NCBI GenBank assembly: GCA_020860575.1
Contig: JAJBUB010000006.1
Coordinates: 1-45,090 of the forward strand
Source: Clostridiales bacterium
Lineage (GTDB): Bacteria > Bacillota > Clostridia > Oscillospirales > Oscillospiraceae
DNA length: 45,090 nt
Reading direction: 5' to 3'
The notes below the pieces were generated by a model. The model had not been told where the DNA came from and searched no databases. It saw nothing but the letters and a program-made list of their open reading frames with translations. The position numbers and the translations under genes were made by a program. Positions within the stretch are counted from its first letter, which is position 1. Each line of letters begins with the position of its first letter. Positions 1 through 8,811 of the stretch are shown piece after piece.

Positions 1-989
1 TTGCCGGGGATGGAGTACTGCTCATCCACCTGCTTGCCCACCCCGGGCTTGGAGGCCATCAGTCCGATGGTGTAGGGATGGTCGGTATTGGCGAAAATCT
101 CCTCTGCGGTGCCCTTTTCCACGATGCGGCCGGAGTACATGACCACCACATAGTCCGCCATCTCCGCAATAACGCCCAGGTCATGGGTGATGAACATGAT
201 GGAGGAGTTGATCTTGTCCTTCAGCTGCCGCAGCAGGTCCAAGATCTGGGCCTGGATGGTCACATCCAGAGCGGTGGTAGGCTCGTCGGCGATAATGATC
301 TTAGGGTTGCAGGCCAGAGCCATGGCGATCATGACACGCTGGCGCATGCCGCCGGACAGCTCGTGGGGGTACATATTGTACACACCCTCGCTGTTGGCGA
401 TGCCCACCATCTCCAGCAGCTCGATGGTGCGGGCCTTGATGTCCTCCTTGCTCTTCCCCTCGCCGTCGTGGAGGGCGATGACCTCGTTCACCTGGGCGCC
501 GATCTTAAAGACCGGGTTCAGGGAGGTCATAGGCTCCTGGAAGATCATGGAGATGAAGTTGCCCCGGAGGGCCTGCATCTTCTCCTCGGGGATCTTGGCG
601 ATATCATAGGCCTTGTCCCCCAGGTTCAGGCGGATCTCGCCCTCCACGACCTGGCCCTGGGGCCGCTGGAGCAGCTGCATCAGGGAGAGGCTGGTCACGG
701 ACTTGCCGCAGCCGGACTCGCCCACGACGCCCACCGTCTTGCCGATGGGGACGTCGAAGCTGACGCCGTCCACGCTCTTGACAGTGCCTGCGTCTGTGAA
801 GAAGCAGCTGTGCAGATTATCAAATTCCACCGCATTGTTGGGGTCGTGCATGGTGGTCAGATATTCGGATTCAGGAACGTGCTTGCGCTTGCGCTTTTTC
901 TCCAGCTCCTGGGTGATCTTCCGGTTTTCCTTGGTGATACGCCGGGATTCCTTCGCAGAAAGATAGCCTTCCGCATTTTTCTTTGCCAT
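1..989 (-). CDS. oppD: Oligopeptide/dipeptide ABC transporter ATP-binding protein (OppD/DppD type), 3' end cut by window edge
   Basis: Nucleotide-binding subunit that hydrolyses ATP at the inner membrane face to drive peptide or nickel uptake through the OppB/OppC pore. Visible motifs: Walker A GESGCGKS, Q-loop FQEPMTSLNP, signature LSGGMRQR, Walker B IIIADEPTT and the switch histidine in FITHDLG. The frame is open to base 1, so the C-terminal oligopeptide-transporter extension is incomplete (its HPYTIGL motif is present). The start is the ATG at 989, preceded by a GGGAGG ribosome binding site at good distance. The first ~45 residues are unusually basic (KKRKRKH). Its start lies inside the oppC frame, giving a 119-nt overlap. 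Last visible gene of the oppA-B-C-D operon; an oppF partner would lie outside the window. Substrate class is inferred from family only. Confidence 0.93.
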   Translation of the reverse strand, partial: MAKKNAEGYLSAKESRRITKENRKITQELEKKRKRKHVPESEYLTTMHDPNNAVEFDNLHSCFFTDAGTVKSVDGVSFDVPIGKTVGVVGESGCGKSVTSLSLMQLLQRPQGQVVEGEIRLNLGDKAYDIAKIPEEKMQALRGNFISMIFQEPMTSLNPVFKIGAQVNEVIALHDGEGKSKEDIKARTIELLEMVGIANSEGVYNMYPHELSGGMRQRVMIAMALACNPKIIIADEPTTALDVTIQAQILDLLRQLKDKINSSIMFITHDLGVIAEMADYVVVMYSGRIVEKGTAEEIFANTDHPYTIGLMASKPGVGKQVDEQYSIPG

Positions 990-2574
990 TCTCTTCTACC
1001 TCCCTATACCGTTTCATCTTGGGGTCGAAGGCGTCACGGAGACCGTCGCCCACGAAGTTGAAGCCCAGCACGGCGATCAGCAGGCAGACACCTGCGGGGA
1101 TCCAGATGAACCAGTAGTTGGTCATGACGTAGGTGCTGTTGACATCGTTGATGATGTTGCCCCAGGAGGCGAAGGGGAACTTGACGCCCAGACCCAGGAA
1201 GGACAGGGTCGCCTCGGTGATGATGGTGCTGCCCAGCATCATGGTGCAGGAGACGATCAGCTGCGGCATAACGTTGGGGATCAGGTGCCGGAAGATCCGG
1301 CGGGAGGTGCGGATGCCGCAGGCCTCGGTGGCCATCATGAACTCCTGCTCACGGAGAGAGAGGATCTGTCCACGGACCATACGGGCGATGGAGGGCCAGC
1401 TCAGGAATCCCAGCAGCAGCATCAGGAAGAGCATCCGGATCTGCGGATCCACGTTCATGGCGTCCATGGCCGCGCCCAGAATGATCATCAGCGGGGTAGA
1501 CGGGATGCAGTAGAACACGTCCACGATACGCATGATCAGGTTATCCACCCAGCCGCCGAAGTAGCCGGAGACGCCGCCCAGGATGATGCCCAGAACGCCC
1601 GCAATCAACACCGCGATAAAGCCGATGACCAGGGACACCCGACCGCCGTACATCAGGCGGGTCAACATATCCATGCCGTTCCGGTCAGTGCCCAGCCAGT
1701 GAGCCGTGGAGGGATAGGCGTAGGCGTCATAGACGTAGGTCTCCGTCTCCTGGTTCACGTTCCAGCTGTCGGTGAAGGCCGCGTAGCTGACCTCATAGGT
1801 GTGGGTCTCGCCGTCGGCGTCGGTAAAGACGAACTCCTCCTCATCGTTTTCGATGCACTCCTGGAGTTCCTCCTTGAAGGCCCGGGTGAGGGTGACGCCG
1901 TTCTCGGTGGCAGTGACCACGAAACGACTGATATAGGCGATCACCGTGCCGTCCTGGCCGATGTTGCCGTCCTCGTCCATGGTGTAGGTAGCGCCGTCGG
2001 CCTCAAAGGAGGTCTCCCCGTTGACGTAGGCCAGCATGGCGGCGTACTTCACATTGAAGCTCAGGCTGCCGCTCTCCTCGTTGATGATGTCCTTGTAGGC
2101 CATGGCCAGCAGGGTGCCGTCGGAGTAGACGGAGAAGAAGTCCTCGCCCTCGCACACGGCGTCATAGGTCACGTCCTTGTAGTCGAAGGTGAAATCCTCC
2201 GCCCCGCTGGTGCTGTTGTAGCCCAGCAGGAAGTAGGCCTGGACGGTGGTGCTGAACTCCTGGTCGTCGGCCACAGCGTAGCGGAAGTCGTCGTTCTGTA
2301 CCACACCGGCGTACTGCTTGGTCTGGTACTCATAGGTATAGAACTGTTCGTTCTCGTCGTAGGGGCTGATCCAGCCGCCCACAAAGGAGAACAGGAACAT
2401 GGCGATCAGCATGACCAGGCCCACCATGGCCAGCCGGTTCCGGAAGAACCGCTTTGCCACCATGGCCCCGGGGGTCAGTACCTTGACCCGGCGGTCGTCG
2501 TTCAGGGAATACTGCTGTTCCTCCTGAGCAGGAGTAACCTCATCCTTGCGCTCGTCTTTCTTGTTTTCGCTCAT
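871..2574 (-). CDS. oppC: Peptide/nickel ABC transporter permease (OppC/DppC type) with a large extracytoplasmic insertion
   Basis: Second inner-membrane pore subunit of the importer. Residues ~30-70 hold the OppC N-terminal region and first membrane helix; the conserved permease core restarts at HWLGTDRNGMD (~292) and runs through the EAA loop to GDGLRDAFDPKMKR. OppC proteins are usually about 300 aa; this one is 567 aa. The excess is mostly an acidic, Tyr-rich segment of about 210 residues (~75-287) between the first helix and the core, placed outside the membrane by topology. A second oddity is a tail of ~45 residues after DPKMKR that is read from DNA also encoding the oppD N-terminus. Start ATG 2574 follows an AGGAGG site 17 nt downstream of oppB. 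Core assignment is firm; the role of the insert is unknown. Confidence 0.92.
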   Translation of the reverse strand: MSENKKDERKDEVTPAQEEQQYSLNDDRRVKVLTPGAMVAKRFFRNRLAMVGLVMLIAMFLFSFVGGWISPYDENEQFYTYEYQTKQYAGVVQNDDFRYAVADDQEFSTTVQAYFLLGYNSTSGAEDFTFDYKDVTYDAVCEGEDFFSVYSDGTLLAMAYKDIINEESGSLSFNVKYAAMLAYVNGETSFEADGATYTMDEDGNIGQDGTVIAYISRFVVTATENGVTLTRAFKEELQECIENDEEEFVFTDADGETHTYEVSYAAFTDSWNVNQETETYVYDAYAYPSTAHWLGTDRNGMDMLTRLMYGGRVSLVIGFIAVLIAGVLGIILGGVSGYFGGWVDNLIMRIVDVFYCIPSTPLMIILGAAMDAMNVDPQIRMLFLMLLLGFLSWPSIARMVRGQILSLREQEFMMATEACGIRTSRRIFRHLIPNVMPQLIVSCTMMLGSTIITEATLSFLGLGVKFPFASWGNIINDVNSTYVMTNYWFIWIPAGVCLLIAVLGFNFVGDGLRDAFDPKMKRYREVEENGKEKCGRLSFCEGIPAYHQGKPEDHPGAGEKAQAQARS

Positions 2575-2591
2575 GGTTTACTCCTCCTCTC

Positions 2592-3593
2592 TTATGCGGC
2601 CACACGGACACGGGGATCGACCAGACCGTACACGATGTCAGTGAGCAGGTTGCAGGCCAGGGTCAGAACAGCCAGGAAGCACATATAGAACATACTGAAA
2701 GGGATGTCGCCTGCCACCATCGCCTGGTAGGAGGTATAGCCGATACCGGGGATGGAGAACAGGGTCTCGGTGATCAGTGCGCCGGAGAACAGACCGGGAA
2801 GGGAGCCGCCGATGATGGTCACCAGGGGGATCAGGGTGTTGCGGAAGGCGTGCTTAAAGATGACCGTCCCTTCGCTCAGGCCCTTGGCCCGGGCGGTGCG
2901 GATGTAGTCGGCATTCAGGACCTCCAGCATATTGGTGCGGGTGTAACGCATCAGGGAGCCGATGGAGATGATGACCAGGGTGGCGATGGGCAACACCAGA
3001 TGGTGGGCCATGTCCCAGAACTGGCCCCAGGCGTCCAGCTGCGCATAGTCGCGGCCCACCAGTCCGGTCAGGTCGAACCAGCCCAGATTGACGGAGAACA
3101 CCAGCTTGAGCAGGGCTGCAAAGAAGAAGGTGGGCAGGGACATACCGATCAGCGCGATGGTCGTGATGGCGTAATCTGTCCGGGAGTACTGCCGCACAGC
3201 GGCGATAACGCCCAGGGGGATGGCGATGACCAGCTCCAGAACGAAGGAGATACCGGCCATGACCACGGAGACGCCGATGACCTCGGCAAACTTCTCGGTG
3301 ACGGGAACGGTGAACTTCCAGCTGTCGCCGAACTCGCCCTGGAGGGCGTTGGCGCACCAGCTCAGGAAGCCGGGAACGATGCCCTTGTCCAGACCGTACT
3401 GGGCGTTGAGCTGCTCCAGCCACTCCTCATAGCTCTTGGAGCCGGGGGCGGTGGCGCGCTGCTGCGCCATGGATTCCACATAGGAGGTGGGCAGGCACCG
3501 CATCAGCACATAGATGATGAATGCCACCAGAATGAGGATCACCACGGACAACAGGATTCGTTTGATAACATACTTGGTCATACTCTGTTGCAT
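2592..3593 (-). CDS. oppB: Peptide/nickel ABC transporter permease (OppB/DppB type)
   Basis: First pore subunit of the importer, 333 aa, close to the family norm. An N-terminal helix (residues ~10-30, VVILILVAFIIYVLM) is followed by a short extracytoplasmic stretch with the usual YGLDKG element, then about five more membrane helices. The EAA-type coupling loop is visible as ADYIRTARAKGL with the following HAFRNTLIPL. The C-terminus DPRVR is typical. The ATG at 3593 has a GGGGAG site 7-8 nt upstream; an alternative is the MTKY methionine four codons later. It is separated from the upstream binding-protein gene by 234 nt carrying three hairpins, and from oppC by 17 nt. Confidence 0.95.
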   Translation of the reverse strand: MQQSMTKYVIKRILLSVVILILVAFIIYVLMRCLPTSYVESMAQQRATAPGSKSYEEWLEQLNAQYGLDKGIVPGFLSWCANALQGEFGDSWKFTVPVTEKFAEVIGVSVVMAGISFVLELVIAIPLGVIAAVRQYSRTDYAITTIALIGMSLPTFFFAALLKLVFSVNLGWFDLTGLVGRDYAQLDAWGQFWDMAHHLVLPIATLVIISIGSLMRYTRTNMLEVLNADYIRTARAKGLSEGTVIFKHAFRNTLIPLVTIIGGSLPGLFSGALITETLFSIPGIGYTSYQAMVAGDIPFSMFYMCFLAVLTLACNLLTDIVYGLVDPRVRVAA

Positions 3594-3683
3594 AAACGTA
3601 CTCCCCTTCCCTTTCTCTTATTCTCCGCAGACCCGGGGGATGTCCGCAGGTGCTTTTCCAATGTAGCGTGCTGAAACCTCTAA

Positions 3684-3731
3684 AAGCGCAAAGGAGCCGT
3701 TCCAAGGCTCTGGAGCGGCTCCTTTGCGCTT
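3684..3731 (-). terminator. Hairpin with short U-run between the binding-protein gene and oppB
   Basis: A perfect 16-bp inverted repeat (3684-3699 with 3716-3731), with a smaller TCCA/TGGA stem in its loop, is followed on the minus strand by TTTTAG. Its place between an abundant substrate-binding-protein gene and its permeases suggests partial termination or 3'-end protection that raises binding protein over permease. The function is inferred. Confidence 0.6.
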
Positions 3732-3747
3732 GCAGATGTTCTTTTTT

Positions 3748-3802
3748 GCAGGGGCGGCGGCGAACCGCCGCCCCTGCCTCCTGACCCCCGATTGGGGGTC
3801 AG
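3748..3802. repeat. Two further tandem inverted repeats in the oppA-oppB gap
   Basis: A 13-bp perfect stem with a CGAA loop (3748-3760 with 3765-3777) is followed directly by a 9-bp perfect stem with a 4-base loop (3781-3789 with 3794-3802). Neither has a U-run on the minus strand. Together with the hairpin at 3684-3731 they form three consecutive stable stem-loops just after the binding-protein stop codon, consistent with an mRNA-stabilising block. Confidence 0.6.
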
Positions 3803-3827
3803 GGTCTTGTCAGTGCAGGGAGATAGC

Positions 3828-6272
3828 TCAGTTCATCTCGATGAGATAGACCTCAGCCATCCAGCTCCAGTACGGGGTCATGTCGGGAGTGATGGTGTCG
3901 GTGTTGACCCGCTCGGTGGACACGATGTAGTTCTCGCTCCGCTGATAGACAGGAACCTCAACGCCCCAGTCCAGGATGATCTCCATGGCGCTCTTGTACA
4001 GGGTCTTCCGGAAGGTCTGGTCGGTGGACTGACGGGCAGTCATAATCAGCTCATCCAGATCGTCGTCGTCGATGCAGTAGTAGTTGGTGGAGCCCTCGCT
4101 GTGATACAGCTGATACATATCGGGATCGGTGGAAGCCTGCCAAGCGGCGACCCACATGTCAGCCTCGCCGGACTGGTACGCAGCGTACAGCTCGGAGGCG
4201 TTGGCGTGGTCGTTGATGTCCAGGGTGATGCCGATGGTGGCCAGCGCGTCAGAGGCGTTGCTCAGCAGCAGGAAGGAGGGGTGGTCGCCGGTACCGGAAC
4301 CGCCGATGTGGACGGTGTAGGTCAGGGAAGCGCCCTCGGGAGCGGCGGTGATGACGCCGTTCTCCACGGTGTAGCCAGCGGCCTCAAAGTACTCCAGAGC
4401 GGTCTCCAGAGCGGCGGCGTACTTCTCATCCACGCTCATGTCGTCGGTGTAGATGGCGTTGCCCTCCAGGTCGGTGGAGTAGCAGACCTGATAGCCGTCG
4501 TCAGTGACCTGAGGAGCGGCCCAGCTGGTGCTGGAGATGGGGTAGTTGATGACGGAAGCGGTCTCGCCATAGTAGGAGTCAACGGACTCGTCACGATAGA
4601 CGGCGAAGATGGTGGCAAAGGCCTTGCGCAGGTTCTTGGACTCCTCGGAGGAGGGATCGTCGCCCACCTTCACGTTGTCGGCGCAGATGCCGATGTAGCC
4701 ATAGCCGCGGAAGTCATACAGATAGGTGGTCAGCACGTCGCCTTCCAGCTCGCCGTTGGAGTTGTAGGTCTTAATCTCGGCAGCGCGCTCGGCGGAGTAG
4801 GAGGGGTCGGCGATATCAACGGTGCCGGTGACGACAGCGGTGATCTTATCGTCCTCAGAGGTGATCTCCTGGAAGTTCAGATACTTGGTCTTGGCCTCGC
4901 CCAGGAAGTAGTAGGGGTTGGCTTCCATGTACACGACGCCGTTGGAGTAGTCGTTGAACATGTAGGGGCCGGCGCCCATGGGGGCGGAGGTCTTCTCCTT
5001 GATGCCGCTCAGGTCGCCCTTGGTGAAGCCGAAGGAGTGGTTGTCGTAGTCATACAGGCTCTCATCGCCATAGTAGGCCATGGGGGTGATGGGAATCTCC
5101 AGGTAATAGATGAAGGTGGCGTCCAGCTCAGAGGTGGTGACCTCCATGCTGTAGTCGCCGGTGCGGACGATGCCCTCGATGTAGTCGGCAGAGTCGCCGG
5201 TCTCAACACCGGCGGTATAGGTGCTGTCCAGATAGGTGTACAGGCCACTGGAGGCAGCCTCTGTGTCGCTCATGGTGTCATAGTCGTCGCCATAGGCAGC
5301 GCACAGGCAGTTCCAATAGTCAGCAGTGGTGGGATACTCGCCGTTAGCCATGTCATAGGTGTTGCCCATGGAGTCAACGAACAGGCCCTCATCGTTGACG
5401 CCCTCAGCGAAGCCCCACATAACCATACCGAAAGCAACCTGCAGGCCCTCATCGGTAGAAATTTCGTCGGCGGTGCTGCCGATATAAGCGGCATAGTCGT
5501 CAGACAGATAATTGGTCAGGCAATAGTCCACGATGGACTGAGCGAAGGCAGCGCCGGCGGCGGGCAGACCCTCGGTCCAGAAGGCGGTCTGCGTGGCCTC
5601 ATCCCAATAGGTGAAGTCGGTGTTGTCCTCACCGGCGGCGATCAGCAGGGTGTACAGGCTGCTCATGCCGGAACGGTAGGCGTCCAGGCCCACGATGGGA
5701 GCGGAGTACAAGGTGGTGGAACCGTCATAGGTGGGGTCCAGGAACACATACATGGTGAAGATCACGTCGTCGATGTCGGCATAGGTGCCGTCAGAGAACT
5801 GGATGTCCTCCCGCATGACGATGCTGTAGGTGACGGTGCCGTCGTCGTTCTCGGTGACGGTAACGTCAGCGGGGCCATAATAGGTGTAGTCGGTGCCGTT
5901 GTAGGAACGGGTCTCGCCCTCGATGCCGTTGAGGACAGGCTCGCCCACACGGTCGCCGCTCATCAGATACAGCTGGGTCATATCGGAGACATTGACGTCG
6001 TCCACGCTGGCAGCGAAGAACGGGGAGAACTTCTGCTCCAGGCCGGTGACGCTGGCCACCAGGGTGTCGTTCCCGCTGGAGCTGGTCTCCTCGGTGGTGG
6101 TGTCGTCGGTAGCCTCGGCGTCAGCATCCTCGGTGGCATCGGCGTCGTCGGTGGCGGTGGTGTCATCGGTGCTCGTCGTGTCAGTGGAGTCTCCGCTGCT
6201 GCCGCAGGCTGCCATGGACAGGACCATCATCAGCGCCAGAAGCAGTGCAAGCAGTTTCTTGACATGTTTCAT
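3828..6272 (-). CDS. Extracellular solute-binding lipoprotein of a peptide ABC transporter (SBP family 5)
   Basis: Captures peptide-like substrate outside the membrane and delivers it to OppB/OppC. The start is ATG 6272 with AAGGAGG just upstream; an earlier in-frame ATG at 6332 lacks such a site. Residues 1-23 form a lipoprotein signal (KK, hydrophobic core, lipobox LSMAAC with Cys23). A Thr/Asp/Ser/Glu-rich linker (~24-65) follows, typical of Gram-positive surface lipoproteins. The rest is family 5 fold, with the characteristic early segment AVRDDIQF-like (here [11 protein letters not shown]). Length is 814 aa against about 520-600 in the family, so it carries extra acidic, Tyr-rich insertions much like those of OppC in the same operon. 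Own sigma-A-type promoter at 6363-6391. Confidence 0.93.
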   Translation of the reverse strand: MKHVKKLLALLLALMMVLSMAACGSSGDSTDTTSTDDTTATDDADATEDADAEATDDTTTEETSSSGNDTLVASVTGLEQKFSPFFAASVDDVNVSDMTQLYLMSGDRVGEPVLNGIEGETRSYNGTDYTYYGPADVTVTENDDGTVTYSIVMREDIQFSDGTYADIDDVIFTMYVFLDPTYDGSTTLYSAPIVGLDAYRSGMSSLYTLLIAAGEDNTDFTYWDEATQTAFWTEGLPAAGAAFAQSIVDYCLTNYLSDDYAAYIGSTADEISTDEGLQVAFGMVMWGFAEGVNDEGLFVDSMGNTYDMANGEYPTTADYWNCLCAAYGDDYDTMSDTEAASSGLYTYLDSTYTAGVETGDSADYIEGIVRTGDYSMEVTTSELDATFIYYLEIPITPMAYYGDESLYDYDNHSFGFTKGDLSGIKEKTSAPMGAGPYMFNDYSNGVVYMEANPYYFLGEAKTKYLNFQEITSEDDKITAVVTGTVDIADPSYSAERAAEIKTYNSNGELEGDVLTTYLYDFRGYGYIGICADNVKVGDDPSSEESKNLRKAFATIFAVYRDESVDSYYGETASVINYPISSTSWAAPQVTDDGYQVCYSTDLEGNAIYTDDMSVDEKYAAALETALEYFEAAGYTVENGVITAAPEGASLTYTVHIGGSGTGDHPSFLLLSNASDALATIGITLDINDHANASELYAAYQSGEADMWVAAWQASTDPDMYQLYHSEGSTNYYCIDDDDLDELIMTARQSTDQTFRKTLYKSAMEIILDWGVEVPVYQRSENYIVSTERVNTDTITPDMTPYWSWMAEVYLIEMN

Positions 6273-6362
6273 TTTTGCTTCCTCCTTGTTAATTTGCAGT
6301 CCCCGCCTCCGGAAAGCGCCTCTTCTGCGCACTCTTTCCGTTCGGTAGTACTGTTCTGTTTC

Positions 6363-6391
6363 ATCATACAGCTTTTTCGGTCATTTGTCAA
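6363..6391 (-). promoter_or_regulatory. Sigma-A-type promoter of the opp operon
   Basis: Minus strand -35 TTGACA (6386-6391), 17-bp spacer, -10 TATGAT (6363-6368). It lies immediately after the stop codon of the upstream membrane-protein gene and about 90 nt before the binding-protein start. Confidence 0.8.
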
Positions 6392-6419
6392 TTTCTTTGT
6401 AAAGTTTTCGGAAATTTTC

Positions 6420-6962
6420 TTAAATTCCGTCAGCTTTTTCCCATTGCAGCTTGGAAAGCGCCCGTTTTGTCAGGAGAATCCCGGAAAACGCCAGTATTTC
6501 CAAACCGAAGAAGCAAATCACCGGCAGAAAAGTTTCTCCCTCCCCGGCGAAGAGCAGTCCCAGCAGTTCTCCCAGAGCGGTCACTGCGCACCCCACGGCG
6601 GCGACGACGGCCCGCCGGGGGATGCGTCCCGCCGTCTCGTCGTAGACGTAGGCCCGGAGGGGGTCGCCCCCCGCCGCCAGCCGGACGACGCCCCAGCCCA
6701 GACTGACGGAGGCCGCCAACTGGACTGCATAGGGCAGCACGGCATAGGCCCGGTTCTCCATCCCCGTGCCGGAGATGCAGCCCGCGGCGATGGTGGCGGC
6801 GAAGGACACCGCCCACAAAATCACCAGCTCCGCCATGGCCCGGAGACGGCTCTTGCCCCGGTTTTGGTAGGCGTAATGGCTGCCGGTGTAGACGTACTCC
6901 CCGGTGGCGGTCTGCTGGAACTCGTCGGTGTGGGCGTTGACGCCCCATTTCCGCCGCGCCAT
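6420..6962 (-). CDS. Small polytopic membrane protein of unknown function
   Basis: 180 aa. The first ~40 residues are hydrophilic and include TGEYVYTGSHYAY. About four hydrophobic segments follow (around residues 42-62, 72-97, 118-140 and 143-162), ending in a basic Lys-rich tail. No family is recognised. It starts one base after the stop of the M3 peptidase (TGATATG arrangement), so the two are almost certainly co-transcribed and translationally coupled. It is the last gene of that unit; the opp promoter begins directly behind it. Confidence 0.75.
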   Translation of the reverse strand: MARRKWGVNAHTDEFQQTATGEYVYTGSHYAYQNRGKSRLRAMAELVILWAVSFAATIAAGCISGTGMENRAYAVLPYAVQLAASVSLGWGVVRLAAGGDPLRAYVYDETAGRIPRRAVVAAVGCAVTALGELLGLLFAGEGETFLPVICFFGLEILAFSGILLTKRALSKLQWEKADGI

Positions 6963-6963
6963 A

Positions 6964-8682
6964 TCAGGCGATGCCCGTCAGGTCGAAGTTCGCCAGCCAC
7001 TCCCGGGCGGCCTGGCACACCCCACGGAGACAGCTCTCCTCAAAGGGGCTCTCCAGTCCGGCGTTTTTCAGCAGGTCAGTGAAGGTGGCGCTGCCTCCCT
7101 GGACGGTGTAAGCCATATAGTGCTGCCAGGCGTCGGGCAGGTCCTTCTGGATCATGGCCCAGAACTGGAGGGACACCGTCTGGGCCAGGCAGTAGTCGAT
7201 ATAGTAGAAGGGGGAGGAATAGATGTGGTGTTGCCGCTGCCAGCCCTCGCCCTCGGCGTAGAAGGGGATGTCCCCGTCCAACCGCATCCAGGGCATATAG
7301 ACCCCCAGCAGCTTCTTCCAGACTCCATGCCGCTGGGCGGGGGTCAGGTCCGGCTGCTCATAGACGATGTGCTGGAAGTGGTCCACCATGGTGCCGTAGG
7401 GGATGAAGGTCAGGGCGCTGGCCAGATGGCTGTAGTAGAACTTCCGGGTGTCCTTCCCGAAGAAGCCCTCCGCCCAGGGCCAGGCAAAGAACTCCATGGA
7501 CATGGAGTGGACCTCACAGGCCTCCATACTGGGCCAGCCGTAGGACATGGGGACCCGTTTCCGGTTCATATACCCGGCAAAAGCGTGGCCCGCCTCGTGG
7601 GTGACCACCTCCACGTCCCCCTGGGTGCCGTTGAAGTTGGCGAAGATGAAGGGCACCTCATAGTCCGGGATGCTGGTGCAGTAGCCGCCCCCGGCCTTGC
7701 CCTCGGTGCTGAGCACGTCCAGCAGCTCCCCGTCCAGCATGGTGTTGAAGAACTCGCTGGTCTCCGGGCTAAGCTCGTCGTAGAACTTTTTGCCCTGGGC
7801 CAGAATGTCCTCCGCCGACCCCTGGGGCCGGGGGTTGCCGGAGCGGAACTCCAGCTCGTTGTCCGCAAAGCTCATGGGGTATTCCTTGCCCAGCCGTTTG
7901 GCCTGCTCCCGGTAGATGCTGTCCGCCACGGGGACCAGATACTTGACCACGGCGGCCCGGAATTTCTCCACGTCCTCCTTGGTGTAGCAGTTGCGGCCCA
8001 TGCGGTAGTAGCCCAGGGTGGTGTAGCCCTCGTAGCCCATCTTTTTGCCCATGGTGTCCCGGAGGTGCACCAGCTGATCATAGATGTCGTCCATCTGGGC
8101 CTGGTGCTCCTTGTACCACCGGCCCTCCGCCTTCCAGGCCGCCAGACGGCGGTCGTCGTCCGGGTCGCTCTTGAAGGGGGTCATCTGGCTCAGGGTGTAC
8201 ACGCCCCCCTCGAAGGGGATCTGGGCGGAGGCCAGCAGCTTTTCGTATTCCTGGGTCAGATCGTTCTCCTGCTGCAATTCCGGAACGATCTCCGGTGAGA
8301 AAGCCTTGAGCTGAATTTCGGCGTTGGTGAACATCAGCTCACCGTACTCTGCGGCGAAGTCCGCCCGGAAGGGGCTGGACAGCATGGCCATCGTCCACTC
8401 CTGGCTCACCGCCTGGAGCTCCGGCATGGCGGCGTTCCAGAACTTCTCCTCCCCGTCATAGAAGGCGTCCCGGGTATCGATGGAGTGGCGGATGCTGGCC
8501 AGAGTCTCCTGGGTGGCGACGTGCTTTGTCAGCGTCTCGTTCTCCAGAAAGACCTGCTTCGCCGTCTCGTAGTCCTTCGCCTGCTTCAGCCGCTGGGTCA
8601 ATGCGGCCTGTTCTTTCTTCAGCGCCTCCAGATCCGGGCGCTCATAGGGCATTTCCGAAAATTTCAATTTGATTCCCTCCAT
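6964..8682 (-). CDS. M3 family oligoendopeptidase (PepF-like zinc metallopeptidase)
   Basis: Cytoplasmic zinc endopeptidase that degrades short peptides. The thimet-family active site HEAGH is at residues 362-366, with the third-ligand region EACEVHSMSMEFF ~25 residues later. The C-terminal region contains the family's substrate-contact Tyr/His elements (HHIYSSPFYYIDY). Length 572 aa fits the M3 oligoendopeptidase family. The start is placed at ATG 8682, beginning MEGIKLKFSEM; an in-frame GTG at 8733 is rejected because it lies upstream of the -10 box of the promoter found at 8722-8750. Its location next to a peptide importer operon suggests, but does not prove, joint use in peptide catabolism. 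Confidence 0.94.
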   Translation of the reverse strand: MEGIKLKFSEMPYERPDLEALKKEQAALTQRLKQAKDYETAKQVFLENETLTKHVATQETLASIRHSIDTRDAFYDGEEKFWNAAMPELQAVSQEWTMAMLSSPFRADFAAEYGELMFTNAEIQLKAFSPEIVPELQQENDLTQEYEKLLASAQIPFEGGVYTLSQMTPFKSDPDDDRRLAAWKAEGRWYKEHQAQMDDIYDQLVHLRDTMGKKMGYEGYTTLGYYRMGRNCYTKEDVEKFRAAVVKYLVPVADSIYREQAKRLGKEYPMSFADNELEFRSGNPRPQGSAEDILAQGKKFYDELSPETSEFFNTMLDGELLDVLSTEGKAGGGYCTSIPDYEVPFIFANFNGTQGDVEVVTHEAGHAFAGYMNRKRVPMSYGWPSMEACEVHSMSMEFFAWPWAEGFFGKDTRKFYYSHLASALTFIPYGTMVDHFQHIVYEQPDLTPAQRHGVWKKLLGVYMPWMRLDGDIPFYAEGEGWQRQHHIYSSPFYYIDYCLAQTVSLQFWAMIQKDLPDAWQHYMAYTVQGGSATFTDLLKNAGLESPFEESCLRGVCQAAREWLANFDLTGIA

Positions 8683-8721
8683 CAGTGGTCTGCCGCCTGA
8701 TCCCGCGGCACATGATAGGAG

Positions 8722-8750
8722 ATTATACTTCACTTCACCCCATTTTGCAA
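8722..8750 (-). promoter_or_regulatory. Promoter of the M3 peptidase/membrane protein unit
   Basis: Minus strand -35 TTGCAA (8745-8750), 17-bp spacer, -10 TATAAT (8722-8727). It lies directly behind the terminator of the hydratase gene and predicts a transcript start near 8715, which decides the peptidase start codon. Confidence 0.72.
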
Positions 8751-8755
8751 GTAAA

Positions 8756-8787
8756 GCGGCGCAGCCCCGTCAAAGGAGCTGCGCCGC
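8756..8787 (-). terminator. Intrinsic terminator after the hydratase gene
   Basis: Perfect 10-bp GC-rich stem (8756-8765 with 8778-8787), 12-nt loop, followed on the minus strand by TTTACTT. It lies 24 bases past the stop codon. The U-run is short, so termination may be incomplete. Confidence 0.65.
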
Positions 8788-8811
8788 AGGTCGCTGTATT
8801 CTGTTTTTTCC

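Noticed and set aside
1285-2688. Plus-strand 467-codon frame opposite oppC
   Set aside because: Antisense shadow with His/Gln/Asp-rich low complexity; the minus strand encodes the permease.
3792-7082. Very long plus-strand open frame (1096 codons) opposite the binding-protein gene
   Set aside because: It is rich in Gly/Val/Gln/His repeats from an antisense frame of a GC-rich gene, has no ribosome binding site, and the opposite strand encodes a clear lipoprotein with its own promoter.
8683-8733. Longer GTG start of the M3 peptidase
   Set aside because: It lies upstream of the -10 box of the promoter at 8722-8750 and cannot be in the mRNA.
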